A DNA stretch of 64,000 nt from Pomacea canaliculata (Eukaryota > Mollusca > Gastropoda > Architaenioglossa > Ampullariidae). Both the position numbers and the translations under genes were made by a program. Shown piece after piece: positions 12,101 to 24,060 of the stretch (positions are counted from its first letter, which is position 1; each line of letters starts with the position of its first letter). Under the pieces are notes generated by a model. It made no database searches. It had not been told where the DNA came from and was given only the letters and a program-made list of their open reading frames with translations. Location: positions 42,820,296-42,884,295 of the forward strand of contig NC_037590.1 in the NCBI RefSeq assembly GCF_003073045.1. Reading direction: 5' to 3'.

Positions 12101-15100
12101 AGACAAATAATTAGTTTATGAAAGAAAGATTAGGTGCACTTTGAGGAAAAAGGCTCAAAAAGCTCAATTATAAAAAGCATGAATATCTGATCATTGAAAG
12201 ATATATGCATTCTTAGGCTTCTCAAGTTCGTGTAGTTAAATCTTCAGTTTGGAAGGCTTGTCTCAGACCTGTGTATTGATCTGACATATTTTAGCATAAA
12301 CTGATTTGCTGAAATTCAGATAAGAAGTTTTATATTCTTTATATTTGTAAGAAAATGCTGCTTATAATTACTATCTATATTGAAATCAGCAAAGGATGAC
12401 TGGAAGAAAGGAAAGGTGTCTGGCACAGTGTACAGTGGAGAGGATAAACTAACAGAGCTTATGGCAAAGGTAAAGAGTGAATTTTTAAAAAGATTTTTAA
12501 AGATTCTGTTAAAAATAACCAATGTAAAAAATATTTGTTCAAAACTATTGTATAGGTGATCATGGACTTCTCTATGCACCTATACACTCATTGTTCATGG
12601 AAAATGTTCGCTAGACATGTGAAGAGTAGGCTCTGACCCACTGGCTAAAACACGCACGCTCTCTCGCTTTATCCTTCTTTTTGAATTATCCGTTTTCTGC
12701 CAAGAGAGCTTTGCTCAGCATTGGTTACTTTGCTGTTAAATGACAACCTTTTCCTTTTGTTTCAACCCTTGACTTATATTTATCTCAGGGGAAACTTGAT
12801 AGCTTGCAAGGCTCTCCAAAGTGCCAAAAAAGTAAAAGTAAACAACACTGCAGTTGTTGCCTTACCATCGTATCCTTTTAGGTGGCCTGCACATTTGGGT
12901 GTGAGACATCGTTTCTCCAGATGAGCTTTGCCTTCCTGTGCAAGTTGGATTGTCACATTTCCATCACCTGATTTACTTCTGATATCTTATTATCTTATTC
13001 AAAGGCATGATGGGAAGATTAAGTAAAGTGCACGAACTCTGATGTCTCAGAGAAATAGAAAATATTTTGATCATATGATTATAGACATATGGCATGTTTG
13101 CCTGGAGCAATCCTCTACATCCAGACGTCTTTCCTGATGTGAGGAAGATGGAAGCTGAAGTGGTGCGCATGTGCTGTACGATGTTCAATGGAAACGAGGA
13201 CACTTGTGGATCCGTGAGTTTGTTATCTTGGTCTGATTTCATGCTAATATAATCTAATAATTGTAGTAGTGGTTAGTCATTATAGAAGTGCATTGTTTGC
13301 TTCATTTCAATAAAAGGTATTACATATCCATTTTCAACTGAAAAACATTTTTTCACAAGAGGTGCCACAAAAAAGTAGTTTGTCTTTGTTTCTAGGCTAG
13401 GTTGCCTCTTATTTGTGTTGTTAGAAACCGCATTTTAAAACTAGTTTTAAGTCTAATTTTAAGTTGGTCATTACTATATTTTCAAGGTTTGGCATCAGAT
13501 ATGTCATGTTGTGAAATCTGTTATCAAATGATTGTCTTAAAAATGATTTTGTCTTGTGGAGCTGAAGTTTTTTTTTAAAAGTTTCTTTATGCTTCAGTGG
13601 TGCACTTTTCAATAAGAGTGCATCCTGTTTAGACTCATAAAATAGAAGAAAAAGTATAATGGCAAAGATAAATTATATTTTAGTTTTGCTTCATTTCTTT
13701 GTCCCCCACTTTTTCTGTCATCTCTAGCATGTGTTGTTGACAAAATTTATATAAAAGGAGATTAATGAAGAGCATAATGGTGTATGTGCATATTTGAGTA
13801 TAAAGTGTACAGGATAATAACAGTCTGGTTCTTAACCTCAGACGACATCTGGTGGCACGGAGAGCATCATGTTAGCTTGTTTAGCATACCGCAACATAGC
13901 TCGCAGCAGAGGGATCAAAGTGCCAGAAATGTAAGTTATTGGATAGAATGGAGAGCTTATATTTCAGTAAGCCCTATAAGCTGATATATTTGTAATTACT
14001 GATGTGTCACTGTGTGTATAGATATATTGACAATAATCAGTAGTCATGGCACATTTCTGGCACAAGGTTACAGCTAATATATATGATTACTTATCAAGGT
14101 AGTTTGGGGGAATTAGCCTGTGTGGAAAGGAAGAATGTACAGTAAAGCTATTTGCAAAGATATTAATCATTGTTTTGATCACTCCAAAAGCTTTTTTTAA
14201 AATATTTGCTTAAGGATACAACAATACATATATTACACATTGCACTTATATTGCACATTTTTACTAATCCATATTATTGGGTTTCTGGGGGAATGGGGTT
14301 TTTTTTTCCAGAATTGTTCCTCATACAGCTCATGCTGCTTTTGACAAGGTAATTATAATCATTACTAATGTTTAATCATTCCCTCAGATAATTTTTAAAA
14401 AGGGTAAAATATGACATTTGATTCACTCTTTAGAAATGTAAGTTTCATTTTGCATCTGTGTCAGTTATGTTTGCTCATCATAGGGAAGGTGTTAAAGAAG
14501 GGATAGTTTATAGTTAATTTCTTTACATGAAATTAAGAAAGTTATAGCTGAACTTAAATGACAAAATGTCACAGATCCTATGTTCATTGAGCCAAGAGTA
14601 AAGTTCATTTTTTGATTCTTTGGCTTTTAATGGGTAATTTTAAATGCCTAAAATGTCTGTCCTTTAATTGTGACTCCTGCAGGCTGCAAGCTTTTTCCAC
14701 ATGAAGATAACTCACATTCCAGTTGATGAGGTCACATGTAAAGTGGACGTTGCAGCCATGAAACGGGCAATTAGCAGAGAAACTTGCATGGTTAGTACAG
14801 TATTAACGAAGAAATAAACATGTTTAGTTCAATAATAACAAATTTACTTGCATGGTTAGTACTGTATTCACAGAGAAAAAGATGTTGACATGTTACTGTA
14901 TCCATTTGATGTATTTGTAAATAGTGTTTACTTAAAAAAAAAAAAAGTACAGATACACAAATCATGTCCTATACACTGTTTTTATCTTCAAAAATGGCAA
15001 AAATGTCAGGTGCTTTTAGAATAGTATTTGCAAATAATACCAAAATAATGGTGTATTTTCATAATTGCTGAATTTTTTTCCTCTTTTTCTCTAGCTTGTT

Positions 15101-18100
15101 GTCTCTGCACCATCATTTCCTCATGGAATTATTGATCCTGTAGAAGAAGTGGCAGAAGTAAGTAATTGATCTACATGTGAAATATGTGATCTCTTGGGTT
15201 CATTTTAAAATCTAAGCGCACTTAAAAAGCCATGGTTTTGTTGGTCTAAGTATTTTGACATGAACTTATGTTTGTGGTTGTTTATTTGTGCGGCAGCTAG
15301 GGAGAAAGTATAATGTACCAGTGCATGTAGACTGTTGTCTGGGTGGATTCCTTGTCCCATTCATGGAAAAGGCTGGCTATTCTCTTGCACCTTTTGACTT
15401 CCGGGTATTGGGTGTGACCAGCATATCAGCAGACACCCATAAGGTAAGTTCTGTGCTGCCACCCAGAAAGCCTCTGCAGTTAAATGTGTACCATTTTGTT
15501 CGTTGGAATATCAGATCGCTTAAGCTTAGGATATTATACTGTTGCTCCAAATCTCAGCTTTAATGCTATACTTACCATTGTGGATGAGGGAACAAAAGAC
15601 AAACAGGAGTTACCTTTCTTTGAGTGTGGTCACTCCTTAGGAGCAGCAGTCACTGTCCATTTCTTAGCGTGATTAAGTCCAACCCACTTGCATTCTTACC
15701 CTCTGTATTGTTTTTTTCTTCATTGCTGCAATTCATAGTCATTCCAAAGCTTGTTGATTTAGTAATGAATTTCTGGTCTTTGAAGGTAATCTCTAACATA
15801 ATGGCTATGTTAATTTTTTTTTATGCAGTACTTCTACAAAATACTGAGCCCTGTTATTTTCGTGATATGTTTATGTGTGAAATAGATACTGTTGGATTTT
15901 GTTTGGAGAATGTTGCATTTTATAGTGAAACCAGTTTTGTGTGAATGTGCATGCGTGCGTGCACATGCACACATGTTTTTATATAAAAGTATATACAGGC
16001 AGTCCTCAGGTTACATCAGCCCCGAGTTACGATGTTTCGTGGTTACGACACCTCTCCCATTTACTGTATAAAGCCTTGTTTCGACTTAAGTGGTTTTGCA
16101 GTAAACGTCATAACGCGAACTTTGTGTTTCGTGTACGCCAAACATTATTAAATGTATTTTATATGTGTTTTTTTATAATTACTGTGTTAGGATAGTTGTT
16201 AAGATACGATAAGTGCTTACAGTATGTTATTTACGTACAGTATGTACATGTTCCGACACAGCAAAATTCGGTTTACGACACGACGTAGGAACGGAACAAC
16301 GTCGTAAATCAAGGACTGCCTGTATTTGAAAGATGCATTATAAGAAAATGTCTTTTTGTCTTAGGTCTGTTTAGTTTACTTATATTACTGTTTCCAAAGT
16401 ACTTTTTAAGAGGTGTGTCACATACCAAAGATCAAGTCCAACTCATTCTATAACCCACTTTCTTTCAGTACGGTTTTGCACCTAAAGGCTCTTCTGTCAT
16501 CATGTATCGAAACAGTGCACTTCACAAACAGCAATTCTTTGTTCAACCTGACTGGCCTGGTGGTATTTATGCCTCGCCCACCATGGCAGGTTAGTGGAAG
16601 GTGGTATTATGGTGTTGAATGGTAGTATGGTATGAATATGTTGAGATGTGTGCTGGTTGATGTATGTGTTGGGTGTGTCTGGAGGTAGTATGGTGTGAAT
16701 GTATTGAAATGTGTGTGCTCATTAATGTATGTGTTGGGTATGTCTGGAGGTAATGGGTGGGAATGAGAAGTCAAATTCTGAATCAACGGATAATCAGGAT
16801 CCTTTTCAAACCTTTTTTAAAGTAAAGGCATGAGCAGGAATCTACTTCCTAGAACCCTTTTAGAATTATAACATGATTGTAACTATTGCACAATTAGGAT
16901 AACTCTCCCGAGATTTCAACAACACTTGACGTGCACCACACGGGGTGAGAGGATTCTTGATCGATGTCATAAAAACATAAGGACACATACATGTCACTGT
17001 CACAGCTGGGTCATTCAGATCACAACCTGGCCAGCCTCGTCTCCATTAACGGCTCCTTGTACAGTTTGTACCACTCATGAAGAAATTGGTGGGTCACTGG
17101 GGCAAAGAATTTGTTGACATGCTGCAAAACTGCTTTGAGACCATATATTGGAATTTATTAGTTGACATTTCCTACGATATTATTGAACTAGCTGAATATT
17201 GATTTCTGAGAAAATTGTCAAGAGTTTATTCCAACAGCAAGCCTGGGGTGACAAAGGGAGTTAAAATTTTTATTAGTTTTTTTCTGTTTTTGGTGTCCAT
17301 TGTGTAGGCTGTTGCTTTTTTCATTGCGTCATTGGTGTGCAGGACTGTTTGACTTTTATTTTCCTCTGCAACTTTTGGATTTTCTGCCCATCTTTTCTGC
17401 CTAACAGTTTCTTTTGAAGATCACACAGTTTGTCATTTGCTTTAAAAATGTTCATGTAGTTTTTCTCTGCTTTGTGATTGCATTGATACCACAGTCTTCT
17501 GGCAATTTCAGCTCACTTGACACAAGTCTCTGTTGATCTATTCTTTGTTCCTGCTGACAACACAATGGCTTTCCAAGCTGTAAATCTGAACTCAAGGCCA
17601 TTGAGATCCAGCACAGGCCTTGGGGCAGATGACTTGCTAAAACAAGTAGCTGGTAAAGTTCATAGATTCAAGAGTGACAAGAGGCTAAAGACAGACAAAA
17701 GTGACAAATCAGTAACAAAACATCGTGCTTGTTCCGAATCTCAGCTGTCTGATTGTCGACCAGCAAGTCAGCCTTACGACATCACCGCCCCACCACTGGC
17801 AGAAAACAAGGAGAAGGTCACTCTTAACATCATCAAGTCATCGTCATCAGAAGTGGTCATCATGCAGTTTTACAGTGTGGCCTGTGTCTATCAGCTATAT
17901 ACATGAATAGACAAAGTTCCCAAAGATACCACAGTGCATCAAACTCAGCACTTGCCAACAGGACTGCAGGATTGATCTAAAAAACTTAGATTGCTAGTTC
18001 TCTTGTGTACAGAAAAAAGTTATATTAACCAAGCAGTTACAATGTGACACTATTCTCCCACATTGCTACTGTAGCTTTATCCATTGCCATGAACTGTGAA

Positions 18101-21100
18101 CAGTCATGCCTAGCGCTTTGAGCCTGCCTTTAATGGTGGGGAAAGCACTATGCAAATCAATATATTATTATTAAATGAGATTATAGAGGAGGGGGTGTCC
18201 ACAGCTTCATAAAGTAGATTGATAAAGTGAAGCCTTCTACCCTAAGGTTCTGTAGCTTTCCAAAATTCTTAGTACAGTATTATATTTAACGTTTCTTTTT
18301 TAAAAGTTTTGTCCCCTTACTCTGGGAAAAATATTGCATTATGTGCAGTGCCAAAGAAAAGTCTTGTGCTAGAATTACACGATTTATGTCACATTGCTTT
18401 AACCTCAGCTGCATGAAAGTTTTTAAAAAGCTAGTTCTCAGACGCTTACAAGGCCTAGAAAAAACTCTTCAGATCCTCAACAGTTTGGTTACAGAAGTAA
18501 ATGCAGTGTAGAAGTGTAGTCATGTATGTTTTAAACAGAATTTATGCACATCTGGAGTACCTGAACATTTGTACAGGCGGTTCTTTGTGGATTTTAGATT
18601 ACCTACTAATAGACTTCAGTTTATTTGTATCTCTAGTATCTTATTTCCGATACTTTGTACACAAACACCAGTGTGTCATAGAAATACTGAATGTTCAATA
18701 GTTAAGTTTGCAGATGACACTGGACTTATGGGACTGATTTTCATCGATGGTGACTCCGCAGTGACTCCTACCACAGACTTTGTTACTTGATGTGATGATG
18801 CTTATCAAATGCAAAGAAAATGAAAGAATCCATTGTTGATGTTAGGAAAGACAGGATTGCTGTTGATGAAGTAAAAGAGAAGTAGTGGGAAAAGTTGAGA
18901 GTTACAAATATTTAGGTCTAATTATTAATGATCAACTTACTTGGAAAGTGCGCACAGATAATGTTATTAAGAGAGTGTATAGCTGCCTGTACTGTCTCAG
19001 GAAGCTGAAGTCTTTTCATGTGCGCATAGAACTTTTGCATATAGTTGGCACGTTTGTTATTTGCAGCACCAGACTGTTTTGGCCTAGTGTGCTGGGGTGG
19101 GAACATTGCAAAGCAGGGCAGGCCAAGTTGAACAAGAACATTAAAAAGGCTGGTTGAGTGATTGGGAGGGGGCCATACAAATAGAGACAGCGTATGACAA
19201 GCGTCTGATCAAGGAACTGACTGCACATCAGCACTAATTTATCCTGGCTGCAATCCAAATCAACTCATGGATAGGACACACCCATGAATGCAGATAGGCC
19301 ATACTGCTTGTCTTCTTTCCGTAGTGTCTACTTATATGTAGTAGTCTTTATCTGAGATTTAATGAATTGGATGTGGTCTGTGTCCTTTTTTTTTTTATAA
19401 CCTCTGTAAATGTTTTATGTAAAGTGGTTACCATTGGCAGACAGAACAATTTCTTTTAAAAGATTAATAAAGATATTTTGTATTGTATAATCTGCTGATC
19501 AGATATGCACACATTGTTACTGATGTCAACATGAGGATGTCACCATTGCAGGTAGCCGTGCTGGAGCCATCATAGCAGCATGCTGGGCCACCATGCTGTA
19601 CTTTGGTGAGCAAGGCTACATTAACTCCACTCGGGCTATTGTTTCCACTACCAAGTACATCACTGATGAGTAGGTGCCTCATTTACACATGCATATTGCC
19701 TTTATCTCTTTAGTATGCTGTCTGCTTGATACACTACTGTCTTACTGTTTCACCCCTAAGCTCATGTTACATTTACCAAAATGCATTATATCTGAAACAT
19801 TTTCATTAAGCTGCTTTGTATTGTTTTTTTTTAATGCAGGCTGAAAAAAGTTGATGGCATATTTGTTTATGGAAGTCCAGAAGTGTGTGTAATAGGAATT
19901 GGATCTAAGCACTTCAATATCTACCGTCTGTTTGAGGACCTTGTTGGGAAGGGCTGGATCATCAACTCATTGCAGTTTCCCGCTAGGTCTGTTCTCCTTC
20001 GCTGTCATTTTACTGAACACTTGAATCATTAAAGGCTGTAGTAGATCAGCTATGCTGCAGTTAATGGTTATTCTGTTTTGTGTGTGGCTATTAGGAGTTT
20101 ACAGATATGTTGAATAAAGCAATTGCCATCTCTCTCTACGAGGTCAAATGTCCCTTGAATTCTAAGCATAACATTTTTTAAAATACATTTTTTGAGGTCT
20201 CATGCCACTTATAAAGGTTAATAAATTGTGGCATAAGGAAGTCTGAAGTTAATTGAATATTTTATTTGTGTATATTAATGCAGAGGTAAGAACATTTGAT
20301 AATGAAAGTCTGTTGCCTTTTAAGGTTGCAGGAAGTAATGGTCCAGCCGTGTATATCATTAGAGTATAATAGAATATTGCTGCAGGAAGTAATAGCTGGC
20401 CTAGTCTTGTATATCATTAGAGTACAGTAGAGTATTGTGGCTTTTTTTCAGCTTTCATTAGTCTTCTGTAAGCTATAATAAGAAGTCACATGCTTACAAA
20501 TCTTTTTAAAAGAGTATGACAGACCTTTGCTGCCTATTTTGAACTATTTTCTTATCCACATAAGGAATGGAGTAATTTGCAATTGTATAGTATTTTAGCT
20601 CATTAAATCAGAATTGCTGAAGGTTGTAGTAAACTTAAGTGCTGTTTGTTGCCGAGAGTTGATTTTTTTTAAGACTTTTAATTGTTTTGCAACAGCATTC
20701 ATCTGTGTGTTACCATGCCCACCACCCAGTCAGGTGTAGCTGATCAGTTTGTGAATGATGTCCGGACAGCTGTGGAGGAAATCATGAAAACACCCAGTAA
20801 AGACTGTGAGGGGGTGGTGAGTAGTTGCTGCCTGTCTATATGATGTGAGATTGTGTGTGTGTGTGGGGTGGGGGGTAAGGTTAATGTGGGCTAATGCAGG
20901 AGAAAGTGATGACAAATAATTTAATTTGCCAGTGACTATTTTCTTTTTTGTAGGATAATGCAGAAATAGTGCAAATGTTTTTAAAGTAGGATGAGTATTT
21001 TGCTCTCTGTCTGTGACACGTGTAGGCTACACAGTTTCCAAGGAAACAAAACCTTTGATTCCCTATGACAGTATTCCTTTCAATGCACTAAATGTCACAG

Positions 21101-21721
21101 ATACATTACCATCCATGGCTCTCAGCCTTTACTTTATATCCCAGTGCTTATACATTGCTAACATTTGGTGTGTCATTGAATTTACTCACCACAGAACTGT
21201 GCAGCATTGTGACCACTGTTCGTAAGCTGCTACATTGCAAATGACGTTAAAACTCTCAGTGATCTCAGACGCTGCTACATTGCAAACAAGACTTGAAGAT
21301 TGCCAGTGATCTCAGATGCTGCTGCCTTTATGCAGACATGGAAGTGCTGCAAAGCAAAATTTGTTTAGTCTGTTATGACTCACTGTCCAAGGACATATGT
21401 TCAGTCTTTGATAATTATTTTCCCTTTTTAGTCATAGATTTCCATCAAACTACTTTTATGCTGCTGGTGAAATGGGATTTCAAGAAGTCCAACCTATTTG
21501 CATTTTCAAATGCTGACAAAACTTGATTTCCTTCAAACACATCTGAGAGTTTTTCTTTTCCTCTCACAGGGTGCCATATATGGCATGGTCCAGACATACC
21601 AGACCGTTCTCTGGTGGAGGAGATTGCAGGCTGCTTTTTGGAGTCATGCTACAATACCAAGAATGTACCTGATTCTTGTGGGCAACCAGTAGCCAATGGA
21701 GCTACACATGGGAGCAAATAA
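9175..21721 (+). CDS. SGPL1: Sphingosine-1-phosphate lyase (PLP-dependent, ER membrane), 16 coding exons, frame break in the last
   Basis: Cleaves sphingosine-1-phosphate to a long-chain aldehyde and phosphoethanolamine at the ER membrane. Exons: 9175-9201, 10133-10277, 10525-10700, 11984-12023, 12390-12469, 13085-13213, 13842-13930, 14312-14348, 14683-14790, 15095-15157, 15297-15443, 16469-16589, 19552-19669, 19840-19986, 20696-20816 and 21570-21721. All junctions are GT-AG and phases agree throughout. The first 516 codons align along the whole animal SGPL1 family. They include a membrane segment (about 34-54, [19 protein letters not shown]), SGTVYSGE, the cofactor-binding TSGGTES (residues 201-207), [23 protein letters not shown] with PLP lysine K347, YGFAPKGSS and GGIYASPT. 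The start was chosen because MSELVRASL is followed by GTAAGT and joins in phase 0 to the membrane exon. Restoring the expected frame in exon 16 gives about 566 residues against 568 in human. As written, exon 16 shifts frame after MVQT and stops at 21690. Only a small homologous C-terminal tail is affected. Confidence 0.95.
10850..11480. repeat. Dispersed repeat-like block in SGPL1 intron 3
   Basis: Starts with AATAATACAG…TTATATAGTGCC…GGCTCATGGTGCTTTGCAAA. This resembles the block at 25075-25150 (AATAATACGAAG…GAGGCTCACAGTGCTTTACAAA). It runs into a GC-rich segment (11090-11450) unlike the AT-rich intron around it. The block cannot be assigned to a named class. Open frames in the GC-rich part have no domain. 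Confidence 0.4.
14782..14878 (+). repeat. Local duplication of the exon 9 splice-donor region
   Basis: ACTTGCATGGTTAGTAC appears at 14782-14798, spanning the real exon 9 end and donor, and again at 14846-14862. The similarity continues for about 33 bases. The second copy is a decoy donor 64 bases downstream. Its use would bring in an in-frame stop (AAATAA at about 14812). Confidence 0.75.
15996..16322. mobile_element. Tigger-like MITE, 327 bp, TA target duplication, in SGPL1 intron 11
   Basis: Begins CAGGCAGTCCTCAGGTTAC and ends GTAAATCAAGGACTGCCTG, an inverted repeat of about 20 bp. TA flanks it at 15994-15995 and 16323-16324. The interior carries several TTACGAC/GTCGTAA motifs typical of pogo/Tigger-derived MITEs. 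No transposase is present. Confidence 0.9.
16620..16752 (+). repeat. Tandem duplication (~75 bp) just after SGPL1 exon 12
   Basis: Two copies share TAGTATGGT.TGAAT.T.TTGA.ATGTGTG, GATGTATGTGTTGGGT and TGTCTGGAGGTA. Unit starts are near 16620 and 16686. A partial third unit is possible. Confidence 0.6.
17565..17906 (+). CDS. ORF of unknown function inside the LINE-splitting insertion (113 aa)
   Basis: An uninterrupted frame begins [18 protein letters not shown] and continues with a basic Lys/Asp/Ser-rich stretch ([17 protein letters not shown]). It ends in a serine run and a short hydrophobic tail. I recognise no domain. It begins downstream of an acceptor-like CAATTTCAG at about 17513. It is followed by 3'-UTR-like sequence that ends in the AGCGCTTTGAGCC…TATTATTATTA tail at 18110-18175. 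It could be a retroposed gene piece, a nested gene, or chance. It is not part of the lyase frame. Confidence 0.3.
   Translation: MAFQAVNLNSRPLRSSTGLGADDLLKQVAGKVHRFKSDKRLKTDKSDKSVTKHRACSESQLSDCRPASQPYDITAPPLAENKEKVTLNIIKSSSSEVVIMQFYSVACVYQLYT
18105..18175 (+). repeat. Retroposon 3' tail (GCGCTTTGAGCC…TATTATTATTA)
   Basis: CCTAGCGCTTTGAGCCTGCC…AAAGCACTATGCAAATC then ATATTATTATTA. This is the form of a common invertebrate retroposon end (…GCGCTATATAAAT followed by a TTA microsatellite). It marks the probable right edge of the insertion that splits the LINE. A relative lies at 35490-35555. Confidence 0.55.
20327..20443 (+). repeat. Tandem duplication (~58 bp) in SGPL1 intron 14
   Basis: TGCAGGAAGTAAT…GTATATCATTAGAGTA.A.TAGA.TATTG occurs twice in succession, starting near 20327 and 20381. 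Confidence 0.7.
21570..21721 (+). other. SGPL1: SGPL1 last exon with an apparent one-base frame break
   Basis: The exon enters in phase 0 and reads GAIYGMVQT, as in other lyases. From 21596 the family-like sequence ([19 protein letters not shown]…) is in the next frame and ends at TAA 21719-21721. The unshifted frame gives a tryptophan-rich tail and stops at TAG 21690-21692. One base therefore seems to be missing at about 21594-21597, between ACA and TACC. This may be a sequencing or assembly error, an allele, or a real change. An acceptor-like TTTTTTTACAG at 21770-21780 could offer an alternative 3' exon, but the expected stop makes that unnecessary. Confidence 0.75.
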
Positions 21722-23920
21722 ATGGCATTGTTTGGTGCTGAAATAAGCAAAAGCAGTTTATTTGATTATGTTTTTTTACAGGGCCTACATTACAGAAAAG
21801 GAGAAAGATGGACATGGAGACTCAATTAAGCATACATTTAAGTGAGAAGGTACGACATAATAAAACAATGAAAGTTAAGCATGGACTACTGCAGTGCAAA
21901 TGCTTAAATCACTGCTTTTTATGGAAGAGCTCCTAAGAGGACTGCAAGGTATTTGTTTTGATTTATATCTGTTGCATAGCAATATGCTTAAAAGCTGCAA
22001 GGTACCTTCAGTACTGCCACTCAAGGTGGATGGAGAAATGTAACTTGTTTATCAATTTATTGACTGACACTCATCTTGTTTCTGCACTTTCTATGCCAAG
22101 CTGTACAGTAAGGTAAATGTTCAGACATGTAAAGTTAATCTTCTAATGCATGGCAAGTCCTATCAAATATTTTTAGTAGTCTTCTGCTGTCAGCTTATTT
22201 CAACAAAAGGTGCAAGACAGGAAAATGCTTTCTTACACAGACAAGAAAATGTTGAACAATACAACATTCATCTTCATTGACTGCGCAATAAAGACTTTCA
22301 AGAGAAACTTTAGTTTTAAAGTATTAGGTGGTCATTATTTTTCAATATATCAGTAGATGTCAGTATCTTGTGCAAGTAAACAAGATAAATGTATTTGCAG
22401 TCATATCCTAAACATGTATGCATACACACAAATATATATATGCAAACACCAAGAATGCACATGGTCATTGCTCATGCATATGAGAGGGAGGAAGAATGAG
22501 TTGTGTGTTGTATGAGTTCTTGCCTTGTCAGAACATTCCAAGTAATAAAGGATTCTCCATGGAGCTGATGTAAAGTCTAAGGAATGGTGTGCAGGGTCAT
22601 TATCCCATCTGGAAAAACCATCACTGATGTTTTTTATTTTGTCCTGATTTGTAAATATACCTCTCCAGAAAACTGGTCGCAGGTATCCTGAACCTGATAA
22701 AATGATGTCACTTTGTGAGAATGGCTACCTGGAGTTAACATTGTATTGTGACAGAAGATGGCAGTGTGCTTGAATGGGACATGACACAGGAACACATAGT
22801 TTTCGTTCTGACAGGAAAAATTTTGGCATTAGTGTGTTCTGTTGCAAGCATTTTTGCTTACTTTAAGCTGCATGGTCTCTAGCACAATTATTACTTTTTC
22901 AAGACAAAGAATTGGCTAGCTTTTGTTCAAATTATGGCTCATTTTATAAGGATATGTTACTTTTTATTTTCCATTTAAATTATCTCATCTCTTGGAGTCA
23001 GCACATATGTCTAAACTTTTATGTTTTTTAGTTGTATTTTTTTATAACATGAGGCATTTTGTACAATGCGCTAGTGCCAGCTTTTCTTTTAACAAAGTAG
23101 ATATAAAATCTGAAAAAGGCCAATAACCTAATGAAGCCTTACACACTGTTGAGGTACATAAACTGTTATAAATTATGCTGTCTGCATGAATTTTATTTCA
23201 AAAGCTTTTCTTGAAAGTTTAGTAGCGTACATGAAAATGTAAATCAGTGTGTTGAAGGAAAAAAAAAAGCTGAGAATTCAAGCCAGTTTTGTAGAGGAGA
23301 CACTGGTCTATAAACCCACTCCTCCAAAGTAAAAGATTTTATATGTGTGTGCACGTGCAGGCCCAGTATTTTTAAATCCATAACATTCAATCCGTCAGAT
23401 CCCTGTGTTGGGATAGCACTGTATCTGTGTGTAGAGGAGAGTGCAATGTGTGTGTTGGTGTAGAACTTGCATACGAGAGCTGGGTCTAAATGACATTTTT
23501 AAAAAACCTGGATTATATATGGGTGATAGTTGTTGGAATGTGGAAAACAGATTAACTATTATTCTGAGAACACCATCCTAGTGCAGAATAAGCATTTTTT
23601 ATTTTTTGTTGTTCTTATGGCTAGTGTGATTTTTTTTTTGTAACGAATGAGCACAGTTTGAAATTTCTCTGTCCCCAACTGGCAAGTTCACTCTGTTTAT
23701 CCAGCAGTAAATAGGCGTCATGGAATGTTGGAGAAAAAGAGGGATTAACTCTGCTGTTCATGTGCCATGCCCTACATCTTTTTTTACACCCATGTAGCCA
23801 TCATACTATGAGAATGAGCGGTATGTGATGTAAGCAATTGTGTCTCCCTATCTTTACCATCTTAAAGTCCTGGAAATGGGAAGCACCAGAGCTAAGGTAT
23901 ATCTTATCCATCATCAGAAA
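21722..23920. other. SGPL1 3' UTR and downstream sequence
   Basis: No coding frame of note. Candidate polyadenylation signals AATAAA lie at 22287-22292 and 22544-22549, about 570 and 825 bases past the stop. The true end of the transcript cannot be fixed here. Confidence 0.45.
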
Positions 23921-24060
23921 GTGTAGTCTGGTGGTGCAATGGTTCAGTGCTGGTCACAGGATCCTAGTGACTGGCTGTTCTAGGTTCAGATTTCATCTGT
24001 GATAGGCTGTTCTTTCTCTGTGTGTGGCACCTGTTATTTATCATTATTACTATTTTTCTC
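23921..24060 (+). mobile_element. tRNA-derived SINE, copy 1
   Basis: GTCTGGTGGTGCAATGGTTC (box A-like) is followed about 45 bases later by GGTTCAGATTTC (box B-like). A tRNA-unrelated body comes next: CATCTGTGATAGGCTGTTC. This is the architecture of a Pol III SINE. A related, more eroded copy lies at 25365-25450. Confidence 0.6.

Larger units (their letters stand above)
16880..19492 (+). mobile_element. CR1/L2-like LINE, fragmented, in SGPL1 intron 12
   Basis: Pieces occur in the order of the family. 16920-17280 gives [23 protein letters not shown] and a region like …KPGVTKGVK before the reverse transcriptase. 18340-18480 gives [12 protein letters not shown]…IALTS then [12 protein letters not shown]. 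18560-18720 gives FVDF…NRLQF and KFADDTGL. 18885-19157 gives [30 protein letters not shown] and CWGGN-like residues. The 3' end is AGATTAATAAAGATATTTTGTATTGTATA (described in parts: polyadenylation-like AATAAA then a TTGTATTG tail, ends at about 19492). Frameshifts and stops show it is inactive. It is split by a second insertion at about 17300-18175. Confidence 0.8.

Noticed and set aside
21781..21845. Possible extra SGPL1 exon (AYITEKEKDGHGDSIKHTFK then a stop) after TTTTTTTACAG
   Set aside because: It joins in phase only to the unshifted, non-homologous frame of exon 16. The homologous frame has its own stop at 21719.
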